A stretch of DNA of 64,000 nucleotides. Origin: CBDDKU01 sp965230375 (GTDB lineage: Bacteria > Bacteroidota > Bacteroidia > Flavobacteriales_D > Cryomorphaceae). The translations under genes and the position numbers were made by a program. Shown piece after piece: positions 9,905 to 17,186 of this stretch. The notes under the pieces are model-generated. The model saw only the letters and a program-made list of their open reading frames with translations. It made no database searches and was not told the DNA's origin. Location of the stretch: the NCBI GenBank assembly GCA_965230375.1, contig CBDDKU010000022.1, positions 52,165 to 116,164 of the forward strand, given 5' to 3'. The number at the start of each line of letters is the position of its first letter. The first letter of the stretch is position 1.

Positions 9905-9936
9905 AAAAGTGAACTGCCTGAGGCGGGTTCACTTTT
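9905..9936 (-). terminator. Rho-independent terminator after the HEPN-like gene
   Basis: A ten-base perfect stem AAAAGTGAAC / GTTCACTTTT with a GC-rich inner hairpin (GCC-TGA-GGC). The A-rich left flank gives a T-rich tail on the minus strand. It lies downstream of the 10075-10851 gene and upstream of the DUF1883 gene. Confidence 0.75.
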
Positions 9937-10074
9937 CATTGCTCTGCTCAAAGCAACCATCAAAGTTTTTTCTTAACTAATTCTAATTTAAGCACTCTGA
10001 TGGGTAGTTTTTATGGAGATGTATCAACGATAGGGGTAAAACGATAAGAGGTAGCTTGAGAATATCAACGGTAA

Positions 10075-10851
10075 TTACTCGCCTTTGGGCAGAATTTGGT
10101 ACTCAAATACGATTCGATCGTCGTACCCCAGCGGATAGGCGTGGTGCTTTCGGGTGCTTCTTATGGCTATGCTGAATGTGGCAATGCGCTTGATATGCTT
10201 TTCGAGAACATCGAAAATCAAGATGTTTCCTGGTTGCCATTTTTCACCTTGAATCCGGTATTCAATAGGAAGGTCTTCGGGATCACTAGCTTTTACCACA
10301 AACTCAATCCGGTCTCCAGGGCTCAGGCTTAAGCTAGTTTTTACACGACGTGGCTTACCGGGAACCCAAAGATTGCCAAAATTGTCTTTGATGTATTCTA
10401 TAATCGGAAATCCTCCTTCGTTGGATGCACGCATGGCGCGATAGGCGGTGATCTTAGATCTCACTTCTCCTGACACTCCGAGAATTAAGTGCTTTTGATG
10501 TACAAAGAGCTCCCTGCGGTGAATGTTTGGGTCTCGATATAGTTCGAGAATCTTTAAATAGGTAACGAAGGTATGTTTGTCGCCGAATGCTTCCTGAAAG
10601 TCGGTGTCCCAATGCTGGACAATAACATCGATCAAATCTGAAAAGGGAGTGTGATAAATCAACCCTTCCGCAGCAGATTCTGGTGGAAGGTTGTTTTCGA
10701 CTCCAGCTTTAATTTCATTCCAAGATCTAATCTTTTCGGCAGGAATATCACTATTCGATTGCCACTCTTTGCCATAGTGGTTCGCTAGGCTGGCTTCCAC
10801 AAAATCGCGCAAGGCATTCTCGGCATCGTATATGGCTTTGGTTATTTCCAT
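10075..10851 (-). CDS. Possible HEPN-domain protein with C-terminal beta domain
   Basis: 258 residues from the ATG at 10849-10851; a longer frame begins at 10869. Residues 1-145 are helical and contain RDPNIH (Arg106 to His111) followed by RREL, which fits the R-x4-6-H motif and context of Swt1-like HEPN domains. Residues about 165-258 look like an Ig-like beta domain with the phrase FVVKASDPEDLPIEYRI. HEPN proteins are often RNases or RNA/defence-associated, but this one stands alone with no visible antitoxin or defence neighbour. The HEPN call is from pattern only. Confidence 0.5.
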   Translation of the reverse strand: MEITKAIYDAENALRDFVEASLANHYGKEWQSNSDIPAEKIRSWNEIKAGVENNLPPESAAEGLIYHTPFSDLIDVIVQHWDTDFQEAFGDKHTFVTYLKILELYRDPNIHRRELFVHQKHLILGVSGEVRSKITAYRAMRASNEGGFPIIEYIKDNFGNLWVPGKPRRVKTSLSLSPGDRIEFVVKASDPEDLPIEYRIQGEKWQPGNILIFDVLEKHIKRIATFSIAIRSTRKHHAYPLGYDDRIVFEYQILPKGE

Positions 10852-10914
10852 CGAGCTGCAATATGGCAAAAATTGACTCCAAATTCCAGAACTCCAATCA
10901 GAATCTATTCACCT

Positions 10915-10922
10915 TATATTTG
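10915..10922 (+). promoter_or_regulatory. Possible -7 element (TATATTTG) of the DUF1684 gene
   Basis: TATATTTG matches the Bacteroidota -7 consensus TAnnTTTG exactly and lies just upstream of the ATG at 10927. No TTG at the proper -33 spacing is visible, and the resulting leader would be almost absent, so this is tentative. Confidence 0.3.
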
Positions 10923-10926
10923 TCAC

Positions 10927-11535
10927 ATGAAATTGATTTTAACCGTCGGGATTTTTGTCTTTGCGACTTCTCTTGCTCAAGGTCAAGTTGAAACAGGAGA
11001 CATGGAATATTTAAAATTTTGGAGTGAAACTGATTCAGTTTTTGCGAGTGAAGAAATATCTCCGCTGAAAAAAGAAGACCTGTCTTCATTTGATAGTGTG
11101 CCACGATTTGCATTCGATCCGTCATATCGCGTTGAAGCTTTGTGGACAGGTGTAAAGAGACAGAAGCCCGAAAAGTTTGATACGTCAACCGACCGAAAGG
11201 CAACATACCAAAAGGTGGGGGTGATTAATTTTAAATTGAATGGAGATTCTCTTGAGCTATCGGCTTATCAGAACCTAGATTACTTGCGTAAACCTGGAGC
11301 TAAACCTTATGTATTTATTCCGTTTACTGATGATTCGAATGGGGAAGAAACATATGGTGGTGGGCGATACATCGATATGGATGTTCCTACCCAAGACACT
11401 ATAGTTGTGGATTTTAATTTGGTGTACAATCCATATTGCGCCTATAGTGACCGTTACTCATGTCCGGTGCCACCACGAGAAAATTACATTAAAACAAAGG
11501 TGCTGGCGGGTGCAAGAAACCCGAATGATCACTAG
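10927..11535 (+). CDS. DUF1684 family exported protein
   Basis: About 202 residues from the ATG at 10927, where a Sec signal peptide begins (MKLILTVG, cleavage near AQGQ). The frame is open back to 10873 but the extra residues precede the signal. The C-terminal half has the DUF1684 signature: YGGGRYIDMD, then VDFNLVYNPYCAYSD and CPVPPRENY, a conserved motif set with paired cysteines. Biochemical function is unknown. It is convergent with the next gene with one base between stops. Confidence 0.82.
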   Translation: MKLILTVGIFVFATSLAQGQVETGDMEYLKFWSETDSVFASEEISPLKKEDLSSFDSVPRFAFDPSYRVEALWTGVKRQKPEKFDTSTDRKATYQKVGVINFKLNGDSLELSAYQNLDYLRKPGAKPYVFIPFTDDSNGEETYGGGRYIDMDVPTQDTIVVDFNLVYNPYCAYSDRYSCPVPPRENYIKTKVLAGARNPNDH

Positions 11536-11536
11536 G

Positions 11537-12283
11537 TTATTCCGTTTCCGACTTCCAGGTCCGCTCTGTTACCGCTTCACCGTTTTTGAAGTAAAACACA
11601 CCGCCCCAGTTGTGAACGACTTTCTTGTATTCGTTTCCAGTTCCGTCCTTAACAACAACTCTAGTCGTTGTTGTTCGGTTTCCTTCTTCTTCGATGGTCT
11701 CTGATACACCTTCGGGAAATGCCTTGGCTAGTTCTTTTTGGTAGTCTTCCAAAGACATCTGCTCAACATCACCAGTTACAGATTTCGGTGCTGGCTCCTT
11801 CTTTTCTTCAGCCTTTCTCTGCGATTCACGCTTCTTTCGCTCAGCTGCTTCCCATTCATCCAGCTTGCGCATTCGATCTTCAGTTGTGGTGCTATCAGGT
11901 TTGGTTTCTGGTTTATCGGGAGCTTGAACTTTTGGTTTCGGAGTTTCTTTTTGAATCTTTTCTTCAGCTCTTAATATCTCGAGGGTGTCTTTCATCGAAA
12001 GCTCGATGTCAGCGATAATTACTTTTGGGTACACATTATAAGGACGCTGCTCTTGTGCTTCTTCGTACTTGTGGATCGCCTTAAGGTAATGCTTGCCCTT
12101 GAAAAGCTCGTGACCTTCCTGCATTTTTTTCTGAAAGACCACATCTTGTTTCGCTTCTACTTCCTCTGACTTTGCAATGGCAATACGTTCTTTTGCCGGG
12201 AGTTCAGAAAAATCTTCTTGGCCCACAGCTACTTGAGTCAAAAGAATACTAGCAATTAATACATTTCGAAATAGCACATTCAT
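11537..12283 (-). CDS. Exported TPR-like repeat protein
   Basis: 248 residues with a Sec signal (cleavage near VAVGQ, residue 21-22). A TPR-like helical pair (about 50-90: GHELFKGKHYLKAIHKYEEA) is followed by a long Lys/Glu/Pro-rich linker (about 110-170) and a small beta-rich C-terminus with a run of four Thr. It resembles T9SS/gliding-associated or envelope scaffolding TPR proteins only in general layout, and the role is unknown. It is downstream of the two small membrane-protein genes on the same strand, spaced nine bases, so an operon is likely. Confidence 0.65.
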   Translation of the reverse strand: MNVLFRNVLIASILLTQVAVGQEDFSELPAKERIAIAKSEEVEAKQDVVFQKKMQEGHELFKGKHYLKAIHKYEEAQEQRPYNVYPKVIIADIELSMKDTLEILRAEEKIQKETPKPKVQAPDKPETKPDSTTTEDRMRKLDEWEAAERKKRESQRKAEEKKEPAPKSVTGDVEQMSLEDYQKELAKAFPEGVSETIEEEGNRTTTTRVVVKDGTGNEYKKVVHNWGGVFYFKNGEAVTERTWKSETE

Positions 12284-12292
12284 AACACAAAC

Positions 12293-12712
12293 TTATGCAT
12301 TTGACCCCGTGATTGAGTTTTCTGCACTTCTAATTTTCAAATTCACTTTGTTTAAGGAAGGCAAAAACCAGACCGAAACCAGGCCACCAATTACATACAT
12401 AAGAACGTCCAATCCGTCGGAATGGTATCTAGAGCCGACTTTTGGTAAGATCCACTCAAATAAAAGAGATGTGTAAATGACTAACGCTAAAATGTCTTTT
12501 GGTTTGAATTCTCGCAGTTTGTTGAATTCATACATGGCGAGAAATGAACCGAGAAATACAACAGGTATTACAATCAAATCTTTGGCATACCATCTTATCC
12601 ACGAAGGCCCGATACTTTCGCTTTGCAAAATGTGAAAGACAAGGTAGCTGACCAAAAGCCCAATGAACCAATATGAAATATGCTTTACCCCGCTAACCAT
12701 GCGATAAACCAA
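12293..12712 (-). CDS. Small integral membrane protein of unknown function
   Basis: 139 residues with about four hydrophobic helices. The stretch FEWILPKVGSRYHSDGLDVLMYVIGG is like a conserved segment of short Bacteroidota membrane proteins with VanZ-like character (split here: FEWILPK, RYHSDGLDV). Start options are 12712 and 12697, both overlapping the upstream zinc-ribbon gene. Function unknown. Confidence 0.6.
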   Translation of the reverse strand: MVYRMVSGVKHISYWFIGLLVSYLVFHILQSESIGPSWIRWYAKDLIVIPVVFLGSFLAMYEFNKLREFKPKDILALVIYTSLLFEWILPKVGSRYHSDGLDVLMYVIGGLVSVWFLPSLNKVNLKIRSAENSITGSNA

Positions 12713-12987
12713 AGAATAAAAGAAATGAACCCCATGTAGATATTGAAAACCACTCTGGCAATTGCGAGAAAAAGCTTATGACCTGGTTTATTAGATGCTT
12801 CTAACTTTCTGATCCATTTTTCGAATCTGTTTTCATTCTCCAGCTTTTCTCTTAACCTTTCTTCAGCGTGGAGAGCTTTCTCTTTCTCTGCAATTACTTC
12901 GGGATGAAGTAAGGCCCCACAGTAAGAGCAATGCTTCTGACTCGTGTTATTCCACTCCCCACAATTCAAGCATTTTCTTTCGTTCAT
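12685..12987 (-). CDS. Zinc-ribbon membrane protein
   Basis: 100 residues. The N-terminus carries two Cys pairs, CLNCG and CSYCG, spaced as in a zinc ribbon. A charged coiled-coil-like segment (about 32-65) and one C-terminal transmembrane helix follow. It overlaps the next gene by about 28 bases, suggesting coupling to the small membrane protein. Function not recognised. Confidence 0.65.
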   Translation of the reverse strand: MNERKCLNCGEWNNTSQKHCSYCGALLHPEVIAEKEKALHAEERLREKLENENRFEKWIRKLEASNKPGHKLFLAIARVVFNIYMGFISFILWFIAWLAG

Positions 12988-13002
12988 TTCACGTCTACTT
13001 TG

Positions 13003-13971
13003 CTAAGCCGACTTTTTACTCGCTTTGAGCAGTGGACTTACCACTTCATTCTTCTCATTGGTGAGAAGTTTTTCTGGAACACTAGCCTTAATGGCCTCAG
13101 CTAAAATCTCAATTATGCTGAGTTTCAATTGTGATTTACTGTACACCAAACTGATCTCTCTTGTTGGTTGAGGGTGTTCAATTGGTTTTATGCGCTGCCG
13201 CTCAGTCTCGCCCAAATCTGCAGCTGTGAGATAGGGTAGCAAAGTCATTCCAAACCCTTGATTTGCCAGTTTGATCAAGGTATCGAAGTTTCCACTTTCA
13301 AACTCCAGGATATGGCTGTTGTTATCTGTTTCAGGAAACGCTGACTTACAAAGGTTTATCACATTGTCTCTAAAACAATGGCCGTTTTTTAGTAGCAGAA
13401 TATCACTCAGTCTTAACTCCGAGTGTAGAATAAAATCGTCCTTGTCGAGACGGTGGTGCTCCGGAATGTATGCCATAAATGGCTCGTAGTAAAGGGGTGA
13501 CTCAATAACCTTCCCATTGTCGAGCGGTGTGGCCATTATACCTGCGTCAATCTGATCATTCTCGAGACGTTCGAGGATTTGATCGGTTTGAAGTTCTTCA
13601 ATTCTGAACTTTATATCGGGGTTTTGAGCCATGGTAGCCTTCAGGAAACGCGGCAGAAGGGTAGGGGCTACAGTAGGAATTATACCCAATCTGAATTCTC
13701 CAGATATCTGACCTTTTGAAACCTTAACCATTTCATCGATCACATCAGCCTCGTGCAAGATTACCTTCGCTTGTTTTATGATCTCGGCACCAATTTCTGT
13801 TGGTTCTACGGGGTGTTTACTTCGATTAAAGATCAAAACGTCAAGCTCTTTTTCAAGCTTGTTGATCTGCATGCTAAGCGTTGGTTGGGTTACGAAGCAA
13901 TGGTCGGCCGCTGTCGCGAAATGTCGGTGAGTGTCGACAGCTACGACATACTTTAGCTGGATTAAGGTCAT
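13003..13971 (-). CDS. oxyR: Hydrogen peroxide-inducible LysR-type regulator OxyR
   Basis: 322 residues with an N-terminal LysR winged helix (about 1-60) and a substrate/effector domain. The redox motif GHCFRDNVINLC places cysteines at 199 and 208, the same numbering as the peroxide-sensing pair of E. coli OxyR, so peroxide sensing by disulfide formation is strongly suggested. Length is slightly above E. coli OxyR, with a C-terminal extension. No catalase or peroxidase gene is adjacent, so its targets lie elsewhere or outside this window. Confidence 0.9.
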   Translation of the reverse strand: MTLIQLKYVVAVDTHRHFATAADHCFVTQPTLSMQINKLEKELDVLIFNRSKHPVEPTEIGAEIIKQAKVILHEADVIDEMVKVSKGQISGEFRLGIIPTVAPTLLPRFLKATMAQNPDIKFRIEELQTDQILERLENDQIDAGIMATPLDNGKVIESPLYYEPFMAYIPEHHRLDKDDFILHSELRLSDILLLKNGHCFRDNVINLCKSAFPETDNNSHILEFESGNFDTLIKLANQGFGMTLLPYLTAADLGETERQRIKPIEHPQPTREISLVYSKSQLKLSIIEILAEAIKASVPEKLLTNEKNEVVSPLLKASKKSA

Positions 13972-14089
13972 TGATGAAATCTATTCAGATTGATTTTCAA
14001 TAAACAAAGCTAAAAATAAGAATCCACTTAATTGAAACCTTTTTGAGCTAAATAAGTAGAAGTGGGAGTAATAATTTACACCCTTAGAC

Positions 14090-14776
14090 ATGAAACATAT
14101 TTTGAAAGTATTCAGCCTTGGATTGGTAGTCATACTGGCAGTTGCTTGTTCTAAAGACACGCAGGAACACGGCTGTACAGATCATCTGGCAGCCAATTAC
14201 AACCCTACAGCTATAACTGAAGACGGTTCTTGCCTCTACAATCAAGACACACAGATGATTTGGTCTGATGGTGTCCGTGGCGGTTGGAATGGAGACTTGC
14301 ACGAGGGTGCCTATCGTCTAGAAGTTTGCGCTGGAGAAAAAAGTATTCTTGAAGAGATTAGAGACTCATCTACTGTGGATAAGACTCTTTATCTAGGAAC
14401 GGGAGGTGGAACAGAGCATCACTCCTATTTTACCTTAATCAATGAGCACGATGCACGTGATTTTGCCGAAGGTAGTTTGAGAATGGATGTACGTGTATCT
14501 GATACGGATGACGGAGCCCCTGAATTCTTCAACCTATTTATTTCAGGAAAAATTCATGAAGAAGCAGAATGCGATCCCTTTCGCCGAAGTGAGTATGTCG
14601 AGATTTCGACACACTCATTCAACGATTCAACTTTTACGTCAGTTGTTGTGCCGATTCGACACTTCAATAAGATTATGATGGAGCGAGTAGAGGTTGTGTG
14701 CGGAATTGCCTTTGAAGGTGAACGCAGCACAGGTGTCGAACTCAACAACGTAAGGTGGGTTGCAAACCCCTACTAG
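14090..14776 (+). CDS. Lipoprotein with GCTD-NYNP-DGSC motif
   Basis: 228 residues. An SPII signal (lipobox AVAC, Cys20) is followed by the motif GCTDHLAANYNP and DGSC (about 28-48), a short cysteine-containing module frequent in Flavobacteriia exported proteins. The remaining beta-rich part, with several further cysteines, is not recognised. Likely anchored in the outer membrane. It is a single-gene unit, convergent with the next gene. Function unknown. Confidence 0.7.
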   Translation: MKHILKVFSLGLVVILAVACSKDTQEHGCTDHLAANYNPTAITEDGSCLYNQDTQMIWSDGVRGGWNGDLHEGAYRLEVCAGEKSILEEIRDSSTVDKTLYLGTGGGTEHHSYFTLINEHDARDFAEGSLRMDVRVSDTDDGAPEFFNLFISGKIHEEAECDPFRRSEYVEISTHSFNDSTFTSVVVPIRHFNKIMMERVEVVCGIAFEGERSTGVELNNVRWVANPY

Positions 14777-14797
14777 GATTAAAGTATTCCCCTTAAT

Positions 14798-15178
14798 TTA
14801 ATCTTCAAGGCTGTTCATGTGCTTTTCATGAATGGCCTTTATTTTTCCTTTGAGTTCGGTCTGATACTTTTCCCACTGCTCGGGAGTGAGCATACCCTGA
14901 ATCATTTTCTCAGAAGTAAGCTCAACATTATCCAAACGCTTTTTAAGCGCATCAATCTGTTCGAGTATCTCCGTCTGCTGATCTTGCTTTTGGATCATGA
15001 TTTGACCAAGCTCATAAACTTTTTCCTTTTCCAGGCCAAGTTCGTTGACAATGACTTTCATTTGCTCAGTCATTTCTTTACTTGTGTCATACTTCCCTAA
15101 AGCCGAGTCTTGAGCGTTAACTCCAGCGGTAAGAGCGATTGCAAAACCTAAAAGTGCTATTCTTTTCATGGTATTCAT
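14798..15178 (-). CDS. Small exported helical protein (Spy/CpxP-like)
   Basis: About 126 residues from the ATG at 15178; another ATG at 15169 is equally possible, and the longest frame starts at 15202 inside the upstream gene. A Sec signal ends near VNAQ. The mature part is helical and charged with a TPEQWEKYQ motif, reminiscent of the LTxxQ helical stress proteins of the Spy/CpxP group. That relation is a guess from pattern. It lies two bases downstream of the heme/copper lipoprotein gene, so it is probably the third gene of that operon. Confidence 0.6.
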   Translation of the reverse strand: MNTMKRIALLGFAIALTAGVNAQDSALGKYDTSKEMTEQMKVIVNELGLEKEKVYELGQIMIQKQDQQTEILEQIDALKKRLDNVELTSEKMIQGMLTPEQWEKYQTELKGKIKAIHEKHMNSLED

Positions 15179-15179
15179 T

Positions 15180-16577
15180 TTAAAGTTTGATGTTTTCATC
15201 ACCTTCTTGATAGTCGGTGAAAGTTATGAAAAACTGAAACATTTCATCAGTAGTCTTCATATGCTCTCCACCTTCGTATAGCGTTTTAGGTGGAAAATTT
15301 GGATTCAATGGATTGTCAATGGTATTATCGAAGGTAGCCAATACTTTGATTTCGTATCCTTTCGGAATCCGTAGCATTGTTTCATATGTGTAGAAATACT
15401 GCCATCTAAAATCCCAATTGGGTATCCTAATCAATGGGATGGTGTCTTTTTTGGATGGAGAAACGGCATAGGCCAAAAGGTCCTTACCCAGCAAGTGCAT
15501 ATGCGGGTTAATGGTTAAAACCGAAATATCTTTTGGTACGGTATAGCTTGTGCTGAATGTTGAGATTGAGTCCGCATAAATCACAAACTCTGGAACAACA
15601 TCCGTAACTCCGAGGGTACCCATTTGCAGTTCTTCTAGAGGTCTTTTCGGTTTTTGGTCATCAAAATAAAGTCTGATTTCACTTAGATCAAATGTGTCTT
15701 TGGCAGCAGGTCCATAATGTAGAGTGTTCAGGATAAAAGCTCCCTTTTTACTCACATACAGGTTACCAAGATTGTCTGGGTAGACTGGGGGTTCTACTCC
15801 GGGCAGGTAATTAAAAGCAGATACGCGCAGCGGTGGATAGGAGCCATCATCATTGGCTACTTCCATCAACTTGTAGGCCTCCAGTGAAGGAACTTTTTCC
15901 GCATCCAACATCCATTCGCCACTCATTGGGTCGGTTTTTTGACGATCTGCATAGTTAACCATATGACCATTCACATGGTGCACAAGTTGCCTGTTTCCGG
16001 GTACAAATTCGATGGCGCTTACAATGGTGTCACGCGGTAGCTCAAATGCCAACTTGGTCAGCATAAATCGATCTCTGCTATCACCTGCTATGAAAACAGT
16101 GTCTGGAAACTTAATGACGAAATCTGGCTCATCCAACTCTGGAGAAACCGGTTGTGCACTGAGCTCAGTTTTCTCAGAATACTGTCCTTCGTGAGCACCC
16201 TGGTCGATCCATCTGACAAGCATGTCTCGCTTTTCTTCAGGAAGGAACTTCTCGTCCTTGAATCTAGAGTATTTAGGGTCGGCGGGCCAAGGAGGCATTA
16301 TTTTGCTCGATACCACATAGCGAATGGTCTTGGTGCGGCGCTTGAGATCTTCAAAGACACGAAATTCGAAAGGCGCAGACCCATCTTGATTGTGACATGC
16401 CGTACAATGCTCTTCAATAATTGGAGCAATATCACCCCAGAAATAGAGCGAATCATTTGACTGACTTGAATCATTTTCTGAAGGCTCTTCACTAAGCTCA
16501 CTTTGCACATCTGGACTCTGACAACCCACAACACCGAGCAGAAAAAAAATACATATCCAGCCTACTCGATATAGCAT
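15180..16577 (-). CDS. Heme c / PHM-like copper monooxygenase lipoprotein
   Basis: 465 residues. An SPII signal (Cys19) is followed by a c-type heme site CTACH (58-62) with IMPPWP as the likely methionine region (Met94), then a two-domain core like copper type II ascorbate-dependent monooxygenases. All six copper ligands of that family have candidates: His200, His201 and His287 (LHYGP) for one copper, and His359, His361 (PHMH) and Met446 (DEMF) for the other. The heme probably feeds electrons in place of ascorbate (inference). Substrate unknown. It overlaps the upstream redoxin lipoprotein gene by 16 bases. Confidence 0.8.
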   Translation of the reverse strand: MLYRVGWICIFFLLGVVGCQSPDVQSELSEEPSENDSSQSNDSLYFWGDIAPIIEEHCTACHNQDGSAPFEFRVFEDLKRRTKTIRYVVSSKIMPPWPADPKYSRFKDEKFLPEEKRDMLVRWIDQGAHEGQYSEKTELSAQPVSPELDEPDFVIKFPDTVFIAGDSRDRFMLTKLAFELPRDTIVSAIEFVPGNRQLVHHVNGHMVNYADRQKTDPMSGEWMLDAEKVPSLEAYKLMEVANDDGSYPPLRVSAFNYLPGVEPPVYPDNLGNLYVSKKGAFILNTLHYGPAAKDTFDLSEIRLYFDDQKPKRPLEELQMGTLGVTDVVPEFVIYADSISTFSTSYTVPKDISVLTINPHMHLLGKDLLAYAVSPSKKDTIPLIRIPNWDFRWQYFYTYETMLRIPKGYEIKVLATFDNTIDNPLNPNFPPKTLYEGGEHMKTTDEMFQFFITFTDYQEGDENIKL

Positions 16578-17119
16578 CCTACGGGTTTTATGTACTCCAA
16601 TTCAATTTCAATTCCTTCAATATATGCTGAAATCGCATCGTTGAGGTAAAATTCAGTTGCTTGCAGCCTTTTTCGCCCCAAATCAATTGCCCAATTATCG
16701 ATCGCGCCCTGGTATTGTTTGCGCCCGAGTGAGTCGACCAGAACAGCTTCCGGTGTGGTAGTAGCTTCGAAGTGTTTTGCAAGCTTGAAGTTTGGGTCGA
16801 GTATTACGGGAAAGCCTATTTCGAAATCTCTGATGTACGTCTCCAGCTCTTGATCGCTGTGATAATTTCCACTTACAACACCAACCACGAATAAAGACTC
16901 GTTTTTCATGTTTGACGATTGCTTAAACCTGTCAGCGTAGTTTTGACACAGGGGGCATACCGGAGACACGAAGTAAAACACCCCTCCTTTATTACCATCC
17001 AAAAGACTCTTAAGTGATAGCTGATCTCCACCATAAACTTGGAATTCTTCGGACTTAATACTACAGCCAGATATGACGGCCAACAGACCTAACAAGATAA
17101 CCAATCTTCGCATGCTCAA
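16562..17119 (-). CDS. Thioredoxin-fold (redoxin) lipoprotein
   Basis: 185 residues. An SPII signal (lipobox ISGC, Cys19) is followed by a thioredoxin/AhpC-like fold with a CPLC active site (Cys55, Cys58), TTTPEAVLVD as the cis-proline region and a C-terminal VGC (Cys182). The tail with IDLGRKRLQ resembles redoxin domains found joined to cytochrome c and copper monooxygenase modules in other bacteria. Overlap with the monooxygenase gene indicates a common task, perhaps maturation or electron supply. Starts at Met1 or Met3 are both possible. Confidence 0.8.
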   Translation of the reverse strand: MSMRRLVILLGLLAVISGCSIKSEEFQVYGGDQLSLKSLLDGNKGGVFYFVSPVCPLCQNYADRFKQSSNMKNESLFVVGVVSGNYHSDQELETYIRDFEIGFPVILDPNFKLAKHFEATTTPEAVLVDSLGRKQYQGAIDNWAIDLGRKRLQATEFYLNDAISAYIEGIEIELEYIKPVGCYIE

Positions 17120-17186
17120 AGCTAAGAAAGTTGAAAAGGTCTTATGATTTAAACGAAGAGTAAAATTCTATCTTTAGCGGCTTACT

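Noticed and set aside
14777..14803. AT-rich inverted repeat GATTAAA / TTTAATC between convergent genes
   Set aside because: Only seven A/T-rich base pairs with a 13-base loop, and it runs into the end of the next gene; too weak to call a terminator.
16562..16577. Possible frameshift splitting a redoxin-monooxygenase fusion
   Set aside because: Both proteins have their own complete lipoprotein signal peptides, so these are two real genes with a 16-base overlap, not a broken fusion.
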